Notes: a model not told the origin generated them from the letters alone. A stretch of 64,000 bases of DNA from a gamma proteobacterium NOR5-3 (GCA_000158155.1 DS999407.1:381087-445086), one strand, 5' to 3'. Counted from the stretch's first letter, positions 26,339 through 38,333 are shown. Numbers and translations are program-made.

Positions 26339-27223
26339 ATGCTGGTAATCGACAGCAAGGCAGGTTTGCAGCACGCTCTGCAGAGACATCGCCTTGCCCA
26401 GGAGAGCATTGCCTTCGTCCCCACGATGGGCAACCTCCACGAAGGACATCTGGAACTGGTGCGCCGTGCCAAGCAGCTTGGCGATATCATCGTGGTCAGT
26501 ATTTTCGTTAACCCCATGCAATTCGGGGCCAACGAAGATCTGGACGCCTACCCCAGAACCCTGAGTGCGGACCGGGAGAAGTTGTTTGCCGAGGGTGCAA
26601 ACTATCTGTTCGTTCCCACAGAAGACGACATCTATCCCGATGGTCTGAGCGCTCAAACCGTTGTGCGTGTCCCTGATCTGTCAGAAACCCTCTGCGGCAG
26701 TAATCGTCCCGGGCATTTTGATGGCGTCTCCACGGTGGTCAGCAAGCTTTTCAACATGGTGCAGCCTCAGGTCGCCTTGTTTGGCGAGAAAGATTTTCAG
26801 CAGCTGTCGATCATTCGAAAAATGGTCGACGACCTCTGCATGCCCATCGACATTATCGGCGTGCCCACCGTTCGAGCCGATGACGGGCTGGCGCTGAGTT
26901 CCAGAAACAATTACCTGACCATACCCCAGCGCAGCGTCGCTCCGCTCTTGCACAAGACCTTACTGGACTGTCGCGACGCGATTGCCTGCGGTTTTGATAA
27001 CTTCCTCCAGATTGAGTCTCACGCCCGCATGCAATTACTCCAGGCGGGGTTTGTCCCCGACTATTTTGCAATCCGGGACGCCCGCACCCTGCAAGCGGTG
27101 GGACAGGACACAGAAGAAGTAGCGATTCTCGCCGCGGCACGCCTCGGAGGCACCCGTCTTATCGACAATGTTCGCCTGACACTCAATCCCGTCTCCGACT
27201 GGGGCATGCTCGCGACACCCTGA
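26339..27223 (+). CDS. panC: Pantothenate synthetase
   Basis: A 294-residue ligase that joins pantoate and beta-alanine through a pantoyl-adenylate. PTMGNLHEGHLELVRRAK contains the HxGH nucleotide motif; NPMQFGANEDLDAYPRT, LFGEKDFQQL and GLALSSRN are also typical. The start ATG has only a weak GGGG upstream. With panB it supplies the vitamin core of coenzyme A. Confidence 0.95.
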   Translation: MLVIDSKAGLQHALQRHRLAQESIAFVPTMGNLHEGHLELVRRAKQLGDIIVVSIFVNPMQFGANEDLDAYPRTLSADREKLFAEGANYLFVPTEDDIYPDGLSAQTVVRVPDLSETLCGSNRPGHFDGVSTVVSKLFNMVQPQVALFGEKDFQQLSIIRKMVDDLCMPIDIIGVPTVRADDGLALSSRNNYLTIPQRSVAPLLHKTLLDCRDAIACGFDNFLQIESHARMQLLQAGFVPDYFAIRDARTLQAVGQDTEEVAILAAARLGGTRLIDNVRLTLNPVSDWGMLATP

Positions 27224-27328
27224 TGCGGCGATGCGGCTCTGGACGCGATATAAACCTCAGCTGAGCCAACACACCGCTGGTCGCAGCACCAGCGACCATC
27301 AAGCCCGGTGCCTTAGACTAACGTAGAC

Positions 27329-27356
27329 TTGTCTCGCAGACTCGTGCCTCTAGAAT
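27329..27356 (+). promoter_or_regulatory. Possible sigma70 promoter of acs
   Basis: TTGTCT (27329-27334), a 16-bp spacer and TAGAAT (27351-27356) lie 49 bp before the acs start codon. Each box matches the consensus in 4 to 5 of 6 positions. A 7-bp hairpin (CGCTGGT/ACCAGCG, about 27284-27303) stands just upstream. Confidence 0.4.
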
Positions 27357-27404
27357 CAAGGTCGCGTATACAACATCCAATAATCAGTCATTGAGGGGCC
27401 AGCG

Positions 27405-29339
27405 ATGTCTCACCACTTCCCTACACATCCCATTCCTGCAGGCTTTGCCGACGCGCATATTAAACCCGAGGACTATCGCAGGATGTATGAGCGATCGCTG
27501 GTCGATCGCGATGCATTCTTTAGCGAGATGGCCAGTGAGTTCCTCAGCTGGGAAAAGCCCTGGGATAGCGTCTGCTCCTTTGATTTTGTGAAGGGCGATA
27601 CCAGTTGGTTCGCCGGCGGCAAGCTCAATGTCAGCGTTAACTGCATAGATCGACACCTGCCGGCGCGGGCTGAGCAGACCGCCATCATCTGGGAGGGCGA
27701 TGATCCCTCCGACAACCGATCTATCAGCTATGCACAGCTCAAGGACGAAGTGTGTCGTTTAGGCAATGCGCTTCGCGCTCGCGGAGTGGGCAAAGGCGAC
27801 CGGGTGTGCCTGTATATGCCCATGGTCCCAGAGGCCGCCATCGCCATGCTGGCCTGCACGCGCATCGGTGCGGTGCACACCATTGTTTTTGGAGGCTTTT
27901 CGCCGGAAGCGCTGAAAGACCGCATTCAGTCCGCGGAGTGCTCCGCCGTGATTACCAGCGATGAAGGATTACGCGGCGGTAAAGCCGTACCTCTCAAAGC
28001 CAACGTCGATAAGAGCCTGGCGGACTGCCCATCGGTGAGCACCTGCATCGTCGTGCGCCGCACCGGCGCGGACGTCAACATGAAGGATGGCCGCGATGTG
28101 TATTACGACGAGATTACCGCAGCGCAAAGCGATGATTGCGAACCCGAGTCCATGGACGCGGAAGACCCACTGTTCATTCTTTACACTTCCGGCTCCACGG
28201 GGAAACCCAAGGGCGTACTTCACACCACTGCAGGCTACCTCCTTCAGGCCAGCATGACGTTCAAATACGTTTTCGACTACCGTGACGGCGAGGTCTTCTG
28301 GTGTACCGCCGATGTGGGCTGGGTAACGGGCCACTCCTATATTGTCTATGGGCCTCTCGCCAACGGCGCTACAACACTCATGTTTGAGGGCGTACCAACC
28401 TATCCGGATGCAGGTCGCTGCTGGGACGTGGTGGACAAGCATCAGGTCTCTATTTTTTACACCGCACCCACAGCGATTCGGGCACTGCAGGGCAAGGGCG
28501 ACAGCTTTGTTAATCGCACCTCGCGCAAGAGCCTGCGCATTCTGGGCACGGTGGGAGAGCCCATAAACCCCGAAGCCTGGGAATGGTATTTTCATACCGT
28601 AGGCGAGGGACGATGCCCCATCGTGGATACCTGGTGGCAAACCGAAACCGGTGCCCACATGATCACCCCCCTACCCGGCGCCACCCCCATGAAACCCGGC
28701 TCGGCTTCAGTTCCCTTCTTTGGCGTGGAACCGGCCCTTCTTGCGGAAGACGGCAGTGAAATCGAAGGCCCGGGCTCGGGCTATCTGGTCATCAAATCAT
28801 CCTGGCCCAGCCAGATTCGTTCCGTCTATGGCGACCACCAGCGTATGGTGGACACCTACTTCTCCAACTATCCGGGTTACTACTTTACCGGTGACGGCGC
28901 CACCCGGGACGCTGACGGCTACTACTGGATAACCGGTCGCGTCGACGACGTACTCAACGTATCGGGACACAGGATGGGGACGGCAGAGGTCGAAAGCGCC
29001 CTGGTGCTCCATGACAGCATTGCCGAGGCCGCCGTGGTGGGCTTTCCCCATGACATCAAAGGACAGGGTATTTACTGCTACGTGACACCTATGGAAGGTG
29101 TAGAGCCTGACGATGCGCTCAAGGCGGACCTCGTGCAACTCTGCGTAGAAGAAATCGGACCCATCGCCAAACCCGATGTCATCCAATGGGCGCCAGGGCT
29201 ACCCAAAACGCGCTCTGGAAAAATCATGCGGCGCATACTGAGAAAAATTGCCGAGAACGAGCTGGACAGCCTGGGAGACACATCCACCCTCGCAGACCCC
29301 GGCGTGGTGGAGGACTTGATCAGTAACCGTAATAGCTAG
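27405..29339 (+). CDS. acs: Acetyl-CoA synthetase
   Basis: A 644-residue AMP-forming synthetase that activates acetate. [16 protein letters not shown] is the AMP-binding signature; [31 protein letters not shown] and the C-terminal [17 protein letters not shown] follow. The Lys in the last motif is the usual acetylation switch. Length matches E. coli Acs (652). It follows panC, as acsB does in P. aeruginosa, but without the pgi gene that stands between them there. It converges on pnp. Confidence 0.95.
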   Translation: MSHHFPTHPIPAGFADAHIKPEDYRRMYERSLVDRDAFFSEMASEFLSWEKPWDSVCSFDFVKGDTSWFAGGKLNVSVNCIDRHLPARAEQTAIIWEGDDPSDNRSISYAQLKDEVCRLGNALRARGVGKGDRVCLYMPMVPEAAIAMLACTRIGAVHTIVFGGFSPEALKDRIQSAECSAVITSDEGLRGGKAVPLKANVDKSLADCPSVSTCIVVRRTGADVNMKDGRDVYYDEITAAQSDDCEPESMDAEDPLFILYTSGSTGKPKGVLHTTAGYLLQASMTFKYVFDYRDGEVFWCTADVGWVTGHSYIVYGPLANGATTLMFEGVPTYPDAGRCWDVVDKHQVSIFYTAPTAIRALQGKGDSFVNRTSRKSLRILGTVGEPINPEAWEWYFHTVGEGRCPIVDTWWQTETGAHMITPLPGATPMKPGSASVPFFGVEPALLAEDGSEIEGPGSGYLVIKSSWPSQIRSVYGDHQRMVDTYFSNYPGYYFTGDGATRDADGYYWITGRVDDVLNVSGHRMGTAEVESALVLHDSIAEAAVVGFPHDIKGQGIYCYVTPMEGVEPDDALKADLVQLCVEEIGPIAKPDVIQWAPGLPKTRSGKIMRRILRKIAENELDSLGDTSTLADPGVVEDLISNRNS

Positions 29340-29421
29340 ATTCCAAAGCGCTTTGGCGCCAAAGTTACTGATAGCTGCCCGAAAAGCGCCGCTATAAAAA
29401 CACTGGCCAGCAGACAGACAA

Positions 29422-29444
29422 TAAAAAAGGGCGCCGAAGCGCCC
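29422..29444 (-). terminator. Rho-independent terminator of pnp
   Basis: On minus, GGGCGC-TTCG-GCGCCC is followed by TTTTTTATT, 23 bp past the pnp stop codon. A perfect stem with a UUCG tetraloop and a good U tract. Confidence 0.92.
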
Positions 29445-29466
29445 TGGTGATCGTCTAAGGAAGCGA

Positions 29467-31581
29467 TCAGTCTTCGCTTGCCGCCTCTGCAGGCGCCTCG
29501 TCTTCAAGGAGCTCCTTGATGGACAGCTTGATACGACCACGCTGATCCACGTCCAGAACCTTAACGCGCACTTCCTGACCTTCACTTAAGTGGTCAGAAA
29601 CGTTCTCTACCCGCTCGTTGGCGATCTGCGAGATATGCAGAAGGCCGTCTTTGCCCGGCAGAATATTTACGAATGCGCCAAAATCAACGATGCGCTCGAC
29701 CTTACCGGTGTAGATCGCACCGACTTCGGCCTCAGCAGTGATCTCTTCGATCATCGCTACAGCTTTATCACGCGACGCCTGATCCTGACCGAACACGCGA
29801 ACCGTACCATCGTCTTCGATGTCTACCGTGGCACCAGAGTGCTCGGTGATAGAGCGAATCATCGCGCCACCCTTACCAATGATGTCGCGAATCTTGTCCG
29901 AATCAACCTTCAGGGTCACCATGCTGGGCGCATTCTCGGAGGTCACTGTACGCGGTGCAGCCAGCACAGCGTTCATCTGACCGAGGATGTGCAGACGCGC
30001 CTGCATAGCCTGCTCAAGCGCAATCTCCATAATCTGCTCGGTGATGCCTTCGATCTTGATATCCATCTGCAGGGCCGTTACGCCGTTAGCAGTACCAGCA
30101 ACTTTAAAGTCCATGTCGCCGAGGTGATCTTCGTCACCCAGAATGTCGGTCAGCACAGCAAACTGATTGCCTTCCTTCACCAGACCCATGGCAATACCTG
30201 CAACCGGCGCTTTCAGAGGTACACCGGCGGTCATCATCGCCAGGGAACCTACACACACCGACGCCATAGAGCTGGAACCGTTTGACTCGGTGATCTCAGA
30301 GACCACACGAATGGTGTAGGGAAACTCTTCCAGATCCGGCAGTACCGCCGCAAGACCACGACGCGCCAGACGACCGTGACCAATCTCACGACGGCTGGTG
30401 AAACCAACACGCCCGGCTTCACCTACGGAGTAAGGAGGGAAGTTGTAATGCAGCATGAAAGGATCGCGACGTTCGCCTTCCAGCGCATCAATGATTTGCG
30501 CGTCCCGGGTGGAGCCCAGAGTCACGGCGCCGATAGCCTGGGTTTCGCCACGGGTAAACAATGCGGAACCGTGAGCCTTGGCCAGAACATCCACTTCGCA
30601 GGCAATTTGACGCACAGTGCGTGTGTCACGGCCATCGATACGCGGCTCACCGGCAATGATGCGCTTGCGAACCATAGACTTCTCGACCTTCTTGAAGTAC
30701 TCCTTGACGAGGTCGGCACTGGGGCCACCCTCTGTTGCAAGCTCTGCAACACAGGCTTCACGGATCTCGCCGACTCGGGCGTAACGCTCAGACTTGTCAG
30801 TAATGCGGTAGGCTTCGCCAAGATCGTCCTTGACCATGCCTTCCACGGCGCCAAGCAGCGCTTCGTCGATGGCAGGAGCCTCCCAGTTCCAGCTTGGCTT
30901 GCCAGCTTCTGCCGCAAGCTCCTGAACGGCCTTGATAACGACCTGCATTTCCTGGTGCGCAAACAACACCGCGCCTAGCATCTGATCTTCGGTCAACTGG
31001 TCAGCCTGGGACTCAACCATGAGTACCGCGTCTTCAGTGCCGGCTACAACCATCTCAAGCTTACTGCCCGGCAGTTGGTCGTAAGTAGGGTTAAGAATGT
31101 AACCCTCGGCATCGTTGAACCCTACACGAGCGGCACCGATAGGCCCGTTAAAAGGGCAACCGGAAATTGCCAGGGCAGCAGAAGTACCAATCATGGCAGG
31201 AATATCTGGATCAATATGCTTATCCGCAGACATAACGGTACATATCACCTGCACCTCATTCATGAAGCCATTAGGAAACAGAGGACGGATAGGACGGTCG
31301 ATCAAACGGGAGGTCAGTGTTTCTTTTTCACTGGGACGCGCTTCACGCTTGAAGAAACCACCAGGGATCTTGCCCACGGAGTAGGCTTTCTCAATGTAGT
31401 GCACAGCCAGCGGAAAGAAGTCGCGACCTTCACGGGCAGTCTTCTCTGCAACAACGGTCACCAGCACACTGGTGTTTTCTACGGTAACGAGTACGGCGCC
31501 ACTCGCCTGACGGGCGATGCGGCCTGTTTCCAGCGTGACGGTCTGACCGCCATACTGAAAGGTTTTAGTAACTGGGTTCAC
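29467..31581 (-). CDS. pnp: Polynucleotide phosphorylase
   Basis: A 704-residue 3'-to-5' phosphorolytic exoribonuclease and degradosome partner. Two RNase PH domains (about 10-220 and 310-530) are joined by an all-helical linker, then a KH domain ([20 protein letters not shown]) and an S1 domain ([26 protein letters not shown] split across 620-690). [14 protein letters not shown] and [18 protein letters not shown] mark the active site. The start is GTG at 31581 (Met-Asn-Pro-Val), with GGAG 7 bp upstream; the longer reading would place the ribosome site inside the gene. It lies after rpsO, the usual order. Confidence 0.96.
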   Translation of the reverse strand: MNPVTKTFQYGGQTVTLETGRIARQASGAVLVTVENTSVLVTVVAEKTAREGRDFFPLAVHYIEKAYSVGKIPGGFFKREARPSEKETLTSRLIDRPIRPLFPNGFMNEVQVICTVMSADKHIDPDIPAMIGTSAALAISGCPFNGPIGAARVGFNDAEGYILNPTYDQLPGSKLEMVVAGTEDAVLMVESQADQLTEDQMLGAVLFAHQEMQVVIKAVQELAAEAGKPSWNWEAPAIDEALLGAVEGMVKDDLGEAYRITDKSERYARVGEIREACVAELATEGGPSADLVKEYFKKVEKSMVRKRIIAGEPRIDGRDTRTVRQIACEVDVLAKAHGSALFTRGETQAIGAVTLGSTRDAQIIDALEGERRDPFMLHYNFPPYSVGEAGRVGFTSRREIGHGRLARRGLAAVLPDLEEFPYTIRVVSEITESNGSSSMASVCVGSLAMMTAGVPLKAPVAGIAMGLVKEGNQFAVLTDILGDEDHLGDMDFKVAGTANGVTALQMDIKIEGITEQIMEIALEQAMQARLHILGQMNAVLAAPRTVTSENAPSMVTLKVDSDKIRDIIGKGGAMIRSITEHSGATVDIEDDGTVRVFGQDQASRDKAVAMIEEITAEAEVGAIYTGKVERIVDFGAFVNILPGKDGLLHISQIANERVENVSDHLSEGQEVRVKVLDVDQRGRIKLSIKELLEDEAPAEAASED

Positions 31582-31606
31582 AATTTTTCTCCAATTCAAA
31601 ATAAAA

Positions 31607-31630
31607 CGACCGGGGCCTGGGCCCCGGTCG
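31607..31630 (-). terminator. Terminator/attenuator between rpsO and pnp
   Basis: A perfect 11-bp GC-rich stem (CGACCGGGGCC/GGCCCCGGTCG) with a 2-nt spacer, followed on minus by TTTTATTTT. It sits 9 bp after the rpsO stop and 25 bp ahead of pnp, like the rpsO t1 terminator of E. coli, and probably lets part of the polymerase through. Confidence 0.85.
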
Positions 31631-31639
31631 CATCAGCGA

Positions 31640-31909
31640 TTAGCGGCGTAGGCCGAGTCGCTTGATCAGTTCAGCGTAGCGCGCTGAATCTTTGCGCTTG
31701 AGGTAATCCAGCAAGTTTCTGCGCTGGTTAACCATGCGGATCAGACCGCGGCGCGAGTGATGGTCCTGTTTGTGGGACTCAAAGTGACCACGAAGCTGCT
31801 CAATATTTGCGGTAAGCAGGGCAACCTGCACTTCCGGAGAGCCGGTATCACCTTCGCTAAGTTGGTAGTCGCGGACGATTTCCGCTTTACGTTCTGCGTT
31901 TAAAGCCAT
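31640..31909 (-). CDS. rpsO: 30S ribosomal protein S15
   Basis: The 89-residue primary 16S rRNA-binding protein. [37 protein letters not shown] and [14 protein letters not shown] are diagnostic. A SD-like AAGGAAAT-type site precedes the ATG. It begins a short unit with pnp and has the truB terminator upstream. Confidence 0.98.
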   Translation of the reverse strand: MALNAERKAEIVRDYQLSEGDTGSPEVQVALLTANIEQLRGHFESHKQDHHSRRGLIRMVNQRRNLLDYLKRKDSARYAELIKRLGLRR

Positions 31910-32028
31910 TTCAATTTCCTTGTAATAACCTGCACCGGTCGACCCATGATCAAGCGCTTGCCGCTATCTACGGCGTTAGTACGCTAACTGCTGCGAGTTT
32001 TTCCCGCAGCGATCAAGACCAACCAACC

Positions 32029-32066
32029 AAAAAAAGAGCCTGCCCGTGCAGATTTACAGACAGGTT
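32029..32066 (-). terminator. Probable terminator after truB
   Basis: On minus, CCTGTC and GGCAGG (one G-U pair) form a 6-bp stem around a 14-nt loop, followed by CTC and seven T or more. It separates the nusA-truB operon from rpsO-pnp. Confidence 0.6.
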
Positions 32067-32105
32067 CCCGCCAACGTCCCTTGGACTGAGGCTACAAATA
32101 GCCGT

Positions 32106-33035
32106 TTATCCACCGCTGACAACCAGTCGACGGGGCGCAACGCGCCCGTCGTCCAGAATCTCACCAAGCCCCAGAAACTCTCCGGTCTCTAAAGCGACGC
32201 GCACCATACCATCACGGGGCGCATTTGGCACTAGCACCGGCTGCCCCTGGCGGAGGTAAAAACCACTGGATTCGGGCAGCGTCAGTAAAGGCATATGTGC
32301 CACCGCAGTGTCCACGGGCTTAAGAAACGCATCCATGGCGGCCATATTCTGAGAGCCGTGCAGCGCTTCCAGCGCAGGCATCGCGACACACTCTGACAAC
32401 TCAAAAGGTCCCGCTTTTGTTCGGCGCAACGCGGTGACATGCCCTCCGACGCCCAGCGCTTCACCAAGGTCCATAGCCAGGGAGCGCACATAGGTACCTT
32501 TGCTGCAGAGGATTCGAACATCCACTTCGGCACGCACACCGGGTCGGAACGCCAATACCTCCAGGGACATGATGGTCACTGCACGAGGCTGTCTCTCAAC
32601 CTCTATTCCGGCACGCGCCAGCTTATACAGCGGCTGTCCATCGCGCTTGATCGCCGAATACATAGGAGGAAGCTGCAAAATTGGTCCGCGAAGCGCGTCC
32701 AAAGCCTGCTCAATCCGGGCCACGTCCAAAGCCGAGGCGTCCGCTTCGCTGACAGCTTCGCCTTCGGAGTCGCCGGTCTCGGTGCTGCGACCAAGACAAA
32801 ACGTGCTGTCATAGCCTTTATCCGCATCCAGCAGGTACTGCGAAAACTTCGTAGCCTCACCAAAACACAGGGGCAGTACGCCGGTTGCCAGGGGATCAAG
32901 GCTACCGGTATGTCCCGCCTTGGCGGCGCTATACAACCATTTGCAGCGTTGCAAAGCCTGATTAGAGCTCATGCCCTGGGGTTTATCGAGAAGCAGGATG
33001 CCGGATATCGCTCGACCGCGGCGCCGTCGCGCCAT
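32106..33035 (-). CDS. truB: tRNA pseudouridine(55) synthase
   Basis: A 309-residue enzyme that makes pseudouridine at position 55 of the T loop. The catalytic Asp lies in [57 protein letters not shown] and [16 protein letters not shown] are the other motifs, and a PUA-like C-terminus follows. Two bases separate it from rbfA, so they are co-transcribed with infB and nusA. Confidence 0.96.
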   Translation of the reverse strand: MARRRRGRAISGILLLDKPQGMSSNQALQRCKWLYSAAKAGHTGSLDPLATGVLPLCFGEATKFSQYLLDADKGYDSTFCLGRSTETGDSEGEAVSEADASALDVARIEQALDALRGPILQLPPMYSAIKRDGQPLYKLARAGIEVERQPRAVTIMSLEVLAFRPGVRAEVDVRILCSKGTYVRSLAMDLGEALGVGGHVTALRRTKAGPFELSECVAMPALEALHGSQNMAAMDAFLKPVDTAVAHMPLLTLPESSGFYLRQGQPVLVPNAPRDGMVRVALETGEFLGLGEILDDGRVAPRRLVVSGG

Positions 33036-33037
33036 GC

Positions 33038-33511
33038 TTAAGAAACCTCGCCCTGGTCGTCCATGCTTTGAGCTAAACCATCGACGCTGTCGCTGTCATT
33101 GTCGGCATCAAGGTCGGCATCAAGGTCGGCGTCAAGGTCGGCATAACGGCGGTCGTCCGCAGTCCTGGCACGATGGATCAGCGCCTCCAGATCACGGCCG
33201 CGCCCGATGCTGCTGTCAAACACAAAACGTAATTTTGGGACGCTACGCATGGACGCGTCGCGAGCAAGCGCAGAACGTAAAAACCCCGCCGCCTTATTCA
33301 ATACATCGGTGCTGGGCTTGGCCTCTTCAGCCGTATCGCAGCCCAGCAGCGTAAAGTGCACACGGGCATGGGAAATATCCCGACTCACGTCCACGGCAGT
33401 GATGCTCACCATGCCCAGGCGTGGATCACGAACCTCACGCTGAATAATCAGCGCGAGCTCGCGACGCAGGTAATCCCCCACCCGCTCTGTGCGACTAAAC
33501 TCTTTGGCCAT
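33038..33511 (-). CDS. rbfA: Ribosome-binding factor A with a repeated Asp/Leu tail
   Basis: A 157-residue 30S maturation factor. [36 protein letters not shown] and [12 protein letters not shown] are the KH-like core, which ends near residue 115. The usual length is 120-135. The extra tail contains three DLDA/DADL units coded by a 12-bp tandem repeat, then a Ser/Asp-rich end. It lies between infB and truB as in most gammaproteobacteria. Confidence 0.95.
   Translation of the reverse strand: MAKEFSRTERVGDYLRRELALIIQREVRDPRLGMVSITAVDVSRDISHARVHFTLLGCDTAEEAKPSTDVLNKAAGFLRSALARDASMRSVPKLRFVFDSSIGRGRDLEALIHRARTADDRRYADLDADLDADLDADNDSDSVDGLAQSMDDQGEVS
33101..33148. repeat. 12-bp tandem repeat inside the 3' end of rbfA
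   Basis: About three and a half copies of GTCGGCATCAAG at 33101, 33113, 33125 (one base changed) and 33137 (degenerate). In frame it codes an Asp-Leu-Asp-Ala repeat, so copy number could change without shifting the frame. Confidence 0.9.
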
Positions 33512-33538
33512 AGCGCTAACGCCAGCTGCGACAGACTC

Positions 33539-36160
33539 TTAGAGACTGCGCGCTATCTCGCGTACCTCAAAGACTTCAATCTGATCGCCGACTTTGACAT
33601 CGGTATAGTTCTTAACGCCGATACCACACTCAACACCATTGCGAACCTCGTTGGCGTCATCCTTAAAGCGACGCAAAGACTCGAGCTCACCCTGATAGAT
33701 AACCACGTTGTCACGCAGCACACGGATGGGTTTGGAGCGATACACGGTACCCTCGGTCACCATACAGCCAGCAATCTGACCAAACTTTGGTGAACGGAAC
33801 ACATCCCGAACTTCTGCGATACCGACAATCTCCTCGCGCATCTCTGGAGGCAACATGCCTGTCAGCGCCTGCTTAACGTCATCGATCAGATCATAAATAA
33901 CGTTGTAGTAACGCAGGTCTACGCCCTCGGCTTCGACCAGTCGTCGTGCCGAAGCATCGGCCCGTACATTGAAGCCAAATACCACCGCCTCAGAAGTCAT
34001 GGCAAGGTTGATATCCGTTTCGGCGATTCCGCCCACGCCACCCGACACAATATTGACCTGGACCTCGTCGTTTCCAAGTTCAAGCAATGCCGATTGCAGT
34101 GCCTCAAGCGACCCACGAACGTCGGCTTTGACCACAACGTTGAGTGTCTTCTTCTCTCCTGCAGTCATGCTTTCGAACATATTGTCGAGCTTGGCAGCCT
34201 GCTGGCGCTGCAGCTTGCTATCGCGCAACTTCTCCTGACGGGAGTCGGCCAGTTCTCGAGCACGCTTTTCGTTCTCGAGCACAGCGAACTGGTCACCAGC
34301 GTCCGGCGTTCCATCCAGCCCAAGAATCTCCACCGGAATACTCGGACCCGCCTCTTCAATGGGTTTGCCATTTTCATCCAGCATGGCCCGCACGCGACCG
34401 TAATGCAGACCCGCCAGGCAGATGTCGCCCTGACGCAACGTACCGCTTTGAATCAGTAGTGTGGTCACGGGGCCACGACCTTTGTCCAGCCGTGATTCGA
34501 TGACGATACCCTGTGCAGGCACATCTCGCGGAGCCTGAAGTTCAAGCAGCTCCGCCTGCAGGAGGATCGCATCCAGAAGTGCGTCCACGCCGTCGCCCGT
34601 CAATGCCGACACCGGCACGAACTGATGTTCGCCGCCCCACTCTTCCGGCACGACTTCCTTCGCGGAGAGCTCGTTCTTCACCCGATCAGGGTCAGCGCCC
34701 TCTTTATCCATCTTGTTGACTGCAACGATCAGCGGCACGCCCGCTGCTTTGGCATGCTGTACGGCCTCTACGGTTTGCGGCATGACCCCGTCGTCGGCCG
34801 CTACAACCAAAATCACGATATCCGTGCTCTTCGCTCCCCGAGCTCGCATGGCGGTAAACGCCGCGTGCCCGGGAGTATCGAGGAACGAGATCATGCCGTG
34901 ATCTGTCTCGACGTGATACGCGCCAATATGCTGGGTAATACCACCGGCTTCACCCGACGCCACTTTCGCTTTACGTATGTAATCCAGAAGCGATGTCTTA
35001 CCGTGGTCAACGTGCCCCATGACAGTAACAACCGGCGCTCTGGGCATCATTTCGCCTTCATGCATGGCCAGGGCTTCGGTCAGGTTGTCCTCAAGTGCGT
35101 CGGCGCTGATCAACTTAACCGAATGACCTAGCTCTTCAATGACGAGCGTTGCTGTGTCCTGATCGATCATCTGATTGATGTTCGCCATGACACCCAGCTT
35201 CATCAACTCTTTAATCACCGCACCGGACTTCACTGACATCTGCTGAGCGAGGCCGCCCACAGAGATCATGTCGGCCAGCTCTACTTCGTAAACTTTCTTC
35301 GCTGTTGGCATTTCAAATCCATGCTTGCCGTGCTCTTCGTGGGTAGACTTACCCTTGCGTCGGCCACCACGGCGACGTGGCGATCCAGACTCTGCGGCTT
35401 CCAGATCGGACAGCGACAGGTTGTGGCCCCGGTGCTTACCGCGACCCAGAGGCTCAGCACCCACACGGCCACGGGACTTTTTCTTGCGCGGCTCTTCACG
35501 ACCGGGCGCGGCAGGCGCGTCATGCAGGCGCTTGGGCTTGCGTGCTGCGTCGACGCCAGGAGCCGCGCGAGGTGCTGCCTTGGCTTCCGCTTCCTTGCGT
35601 TCGGCTTCAGCCTGACGCGCGGCAATAGCAGCCTCCCGGGCAGCCGCCTCTTCTTCCTCACGCTTTTTACGGCGTGCAGCGGCGCGCTGGCGCAACACCT
35701 CGGGGTCGAGATCTTTCTCATCTTCCGGCTCGGGCTCGGGCTCCGGCTCAGGTGTGGGCTCGGGTGCAGGCGCCTCAACCTCGGCAACTTCTTCTACCAA
35801 CGGCTCTTCAACAAGCTCCTCGGAAGCTACGGCTGACTGCTCTTCACCTTCTTCCTCAACAACGTCACGCTTCACATAGGTGCGTTTCTTTCGCACTTCT
35901 ACGTTGACTGTTTTCTTACCCTGAGAACCTCCGGCACGCAACGTACTGATGGTCTTGCGCTTTAAAGTGATGCGCTTGGGAGCCGCTGTGGACTCACCGT
36001 GACTGGCTTTGAGGAACGCCAGTAGCGTTTGCTTATCCTCATCAGACACGGCTTGTTCGGCCGCGCTGTGAGGCAAGCCTGCATCCTTCATCTGCGCCAG
36101 CAGGCGATCCACGGATGCCCCTACTGTTTCTGCCAGTTGCTCTACTGTTACCTGCGCCAT
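33539..36160 (-). CDS. infB: Translation initiation factor IF-2
   Basis: An 873-residue GTPase that brings initiator tRNA to the ribosome. It has two N-terminal IF2N domains, the second near residue 290 ([17 protein letters not shown]). Between them is a long charged stretch rich in Glu, Lys, Arg and Ala (about 115-285). The G domain follows with [12 protein letters not shown] (G1), DTPGHAAF (G3) and NKMD (G4), and then beta-barrel and C-terminal fMet-tRNA domains. Length matches E. coli IF2-1 (890). It stands 52 bp after nusA. Confidence 0.97.
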   Translation of the reverse strand: MAQVTVEQLAETVGASVDRLLAQMKDAGLPHSAAEQAVSDEDKQTLLAFLKASHGESTAAPKRITLKRKTISTLRAGGSQGKKTVNVEVRKKRTYVKRDVVEEEGEEQSAVASEELVEEPLVEEVAEVEAPAPEPTPEPEPEPEPEDEKDLDPEVLRQRAAARRKKREEEEAAAREAAIAARQAEAERKEAEAKAAPRAAPGVDAARKPKRLHDAPAAPGREEPRKKKSRGRVGAEPLGRGKHRGHNLSLSDLEAAESGSPRRRGGRRKGKSTHEEHGKHGFEMPTAKKVYEVELADMISVGGLAQQMSVKSGAVIKELMKLGVMANINQMIDQDTATLVIEELGHSVKLISADALEDNLTEALAMHEGEMMPRAPVVTVMGHVDHGKTSLLDYIRKAKVASGEAGGITQHIGAYHVETDHGMISFLDTPGHAAFTAMRARGAKSTDIVILVVAADDGVMPQTVEAVQHAKAAGVPLIVAVNKMDKEGADPDRVKNELSAKEVVPEEWGGEHQFVPVSALTGDGVDALLDAILLQAELLELQAPRDVPAQGIVIESRLDKGRGPVTTLLIQSGTLRQGDICLAGLHYGRVRAMLDENGKPIEEAGPSIPVEILGLDGTPDAGDQFAVLENEKRARELADSRQEKLRDSKLQRQQAAKLDNMFESMTAGEKKTLNVVVKADVRGSLEALQSALLELGNDEVQVNIVSGGVGGIAETDINLAMTSEAVVFGFNVRADASARRLVEAEGVDLRYYNVIYDLIDDVKQALTGMLPPEMREEIVGIAEVRDVFRSPKFGQIAGCMVTEGTVYRSKPIRVLRDNVVIYQGELESLRRFKDDANEVRNGVECGIGVKNYTDVKVGDQIEVFEVREIARSL

Positions 36161-36212
36161 CGCGCTGTCTCCCTTGTGACCCGTAAACCCTGTTTCAATT
36201 CCAAAAGGGTTA

Positions 36213-37706
36213 TCAGGCCGACTCTTCCTCGAACCAAGGCGCGCGAGCAGTCATGATCAGCTCACCAGCGCGCTCTTCGGTCATATCTTCAATATCCATG
36301 AGCTCATCAACACCCTGCTCTGCCAGATCTTCCATAGTCACGATGCCACGACTGGACAGAATAAAGGCGAGGTGACGATCCATGCCGTCCATGCCAAGCA
36401 GGTCTGCGGCGGGCTCTTGAGCACCCAGCTCTTCCTCCGACGCGATAGCCAGCGTCAGCAGCGCATCCTTCGCTCGAGCCCGCAGCTCTTCCGCAATGTC
36501 TTCGTCAAAACCGTCGATAGACGTCATTTCGTCGATCGGGACATAGGCAACTTCTTCAAGGGTGGTAAAACCCTCATCGACCAGAATACCCGCAACGTCT
36601 TCGTCCACATCAAGCTTGTCCATGAACGTCTGGATAACCTGTCCTGCTTCAGCTTCCTGCTTCTCCACGGCCTCATCGACGCTCATCACGTTGATAGTCC
36701 AGCCGGTGAGTTCACTGGCAAGGCGTACATTCTGTCCCGCACGCCCGATAGCCTGAGCAAGATTATCCTCGGCCACCGCAACATCCATGGTATTGCTTTC
36801 TTCATCGACAACAATGGACTCGACTTCTGCCGGTGACATTGCGTTGATCACCAATTGCGCCGGGTTGTCGTCCCAAAGCACGATGTCAACCCGCTCGTTG
36901 TCCAACTCGTTGGAGACCGCCTGAACGCGCGAACCGCGCATGCCCACACAGGCGCCTACGGGATCGATACGCTGATCGTTTGTTTTCACGGCGATCTTGG
37001 CACGCGACCCCGGATCTCGCGCAGCACTGCGGATCTGGATAACTTCTTCTGAAATTTCCGGGACTTCGATTTTGAACAGCTCGATGAGCATTTCCGGACA
37101 AGCGCGGCTGAGAATCAACTGGGGACCCCGAGTCTCCGTGCTGATCTCCTTCAGAATGGCGCGCACACGATCGTTGATACGGAATGTTTCCCGACCTACC
37201 AACTGCTCTCGCGGCAGCAAACCTTCGGCGTTGTTGCCAAGGTCCACGATCACATTGTCGCGGGTAACTTTCTTTACGGTGCCCGCAATCAGCTCGCCCA
37301 CGCGACTTTCGTATTGCTCTACAACCTGAGCACGCTCGGCATCACGCACTTTTTGCACGATAACCTGCTTTGCAGTCTGAGCGGCAATGCGTCCAAAACC
37401 TACGTTTTCAACCTGTTCCTGGTAGACATCTCCGGGCTTGAGCGACGGGTCCTGCTCAATGGCCTCTTCGGTTGTGAACTGGGTGCCCAGCAGCGCCATC
37501 TCATCATCGGGAACCACCAACCAGCGACGCACGGTTTCATAGTCACCGGTTTCCCGGTCAATAGTGACCTCGATGTCGGCATCTTCGTCGTATCGTTTCT
37601 TGGTGGCCATGGCCAGCGCGGATTCGATTGCCTCAAAGATAATGTCCTCTGACACGCCTTTCTCGTTCGATACCGCTTCCGCTACCAGCAATATTTCTTT
37701 TGTCAT
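36213..37706 (-). CDS. nusA: Transcription elongation/antitermination factor NusA
   Basis: A 497-residue RNA polymerase factor. The N-terminal domain (1-130) is followed by S1 ([20 protein letters not shown]), two KH domains ([16 protein letters not shown] and [18 protein letters not shown]) and two acidic C-terminal repeats (about 365-430 and 440-495). The full gammaproteobacterial form is therefore present. The start is the Met before [11 protein letters not shown]; seven upstream codons are rejected because the family begins here. It is the second gene of the rimP operon. Confidence 0.97.
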   Translation of the reverse strand: MTKEILLVAEAVSNEKGVSEDIIFEAIESALAMATKKRYDEDADIEVTIDRETGDYETVRRWLVVPDDEMALLGTQFTTEEAIEQDPSLKPGDVYQEQVENVGFGRIAAQTAKQVIVQKVRDAERAQVVEQYESRVGELIAGTVKKVTRDNVIVDLGNNAEGLLPREQLVGRETFRINDRVRAILKEISTETRGPQLILSRACPEMLIELFKIEVPEISEEVIQIRSAARDPGSRAKIAVKTNDQRIDPVGACVGMRGSRVQAVSNELDNERVDIVLWDDNPAQLVINAMSPAEVESIVVDEESNTMDVAVAEDNLAQAIGRAGQNVRLASELTGWTINVMSVDEAVEKQEAEAGQVIQTFMDKLDVDEDVAGILVDEGFTTLEEVAYVPIDEMTSIDGFDEDIAEELRARAKDALLTLAIASEEELGAQEPAADLLGMDGMDRHLAFILSSRGIVTMEDLAEQGVDELMDIEDMTEERAGELIMTARAPWFEEESA

Positions 37707-37743
37707 CGCTCTAAAACCTCGTAACAACAGCCTCGGGGGCTGC

Positions 37744-38199
37744 TCATATACGCAGTGTCAACTGCGCCCGGTCAACGTCGCCGTAGGGCAACAGGTACTC
37801 GTGGTCATCCACAAGCAACACAACATCTCCATCTTCGACACCCCGAAGGATGCCTTTAAACTTGCGACGCCCCTCAAAGGGACTGCGCAAACGCAACTCC
37901 AATTCTTCGCCCACATAGGCTGCGTACTGCTCTAATCGAAACAGCCGTCGATCTACACCGGGAGAGGATACTTCCAGCAGGTACTCCCCGCTGATGGGCT
38001 CCTCCACATCAAGCACCGCTCCCACCTGCTCGCTTACCGCGGCACAGTCGCTTACCTGCACACCGTTTTCAGACTCTATGTACAGTCTCAGCACGCTATG
38101 CTTACCCTGAATCAGATACTCCGTACCCCACAGCTCAAAACCCAGTGCTTCGACCGTCGGTGCGAGCAATGTCTGCAGTTTGTTTTCTTTTGCACTCAT
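37744..38199 (-). CDS. rimP: Ribosome maturation factor RimP
   Basis: A 151-residue 30S assembly factor. [44 protein letters not shown] and [15 protein letters not shown] are typical. AGGAGG lies 7 bp before the ATG at 38199. The longer frame, with 40 more codons, reaches into the terminator upstream and is rejected. It begins the rimP-nusA-infB-rbfA-truB operon, with the initiator tRNA gene ahead. Confidence 0.95.
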   Translation of the reverse strand: MSAKENKLQTLLAPTVEALGFELWGTEYLIQGKHSVLRLYIESENGVQVSDCAAVSEQVGAVLDVEEPISGEYLLEVSSPGVDRRLFRLEQYAAYVGEELELRLRSPFEGRRKFKGILRGVEDGDVVLLVDDHEYLLPYGDVDRAQLTLRI

Positions 38200-38307
38200 C
38201 GCCCGCCTCCTGTCATCCGATCCAGTCCGATGTCTTTTAGAATTCCGATCATTTTCAGACCGCATTCCCTTAGCAGCTTCGTCGCCAATACAAACGCGAA
38301 GCCAATA

Positions 38308-38333
38308 AAAAAGCCCCAAAAGGGGCTTTTTTA
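38308..38333 (-). terminator. Terminator between tRNA-fMet and rimP
   Basis: AAAAAAGCCCC-AAAA-GGGGCTTTTTT is fully symmetric, so it can act on both strands. On minus it lies 36 bp after the 3' end of the tRNA. rimP then needs either read-through or a promoter in the 110 bp before its start codon. Confidence 0.88.

Noticed and set aside
26149-26656. Minus-strand open frames of 127 and 165 codons over the panB-panC gap
   Set aside because: Both extend antisense into panC and show no family motif.
29341-29357. CCAAAGCGCTTTGG palindrome just after acs as its terminator
   Set aside because: The stem is perfect but has no loop space and no T run on plus.
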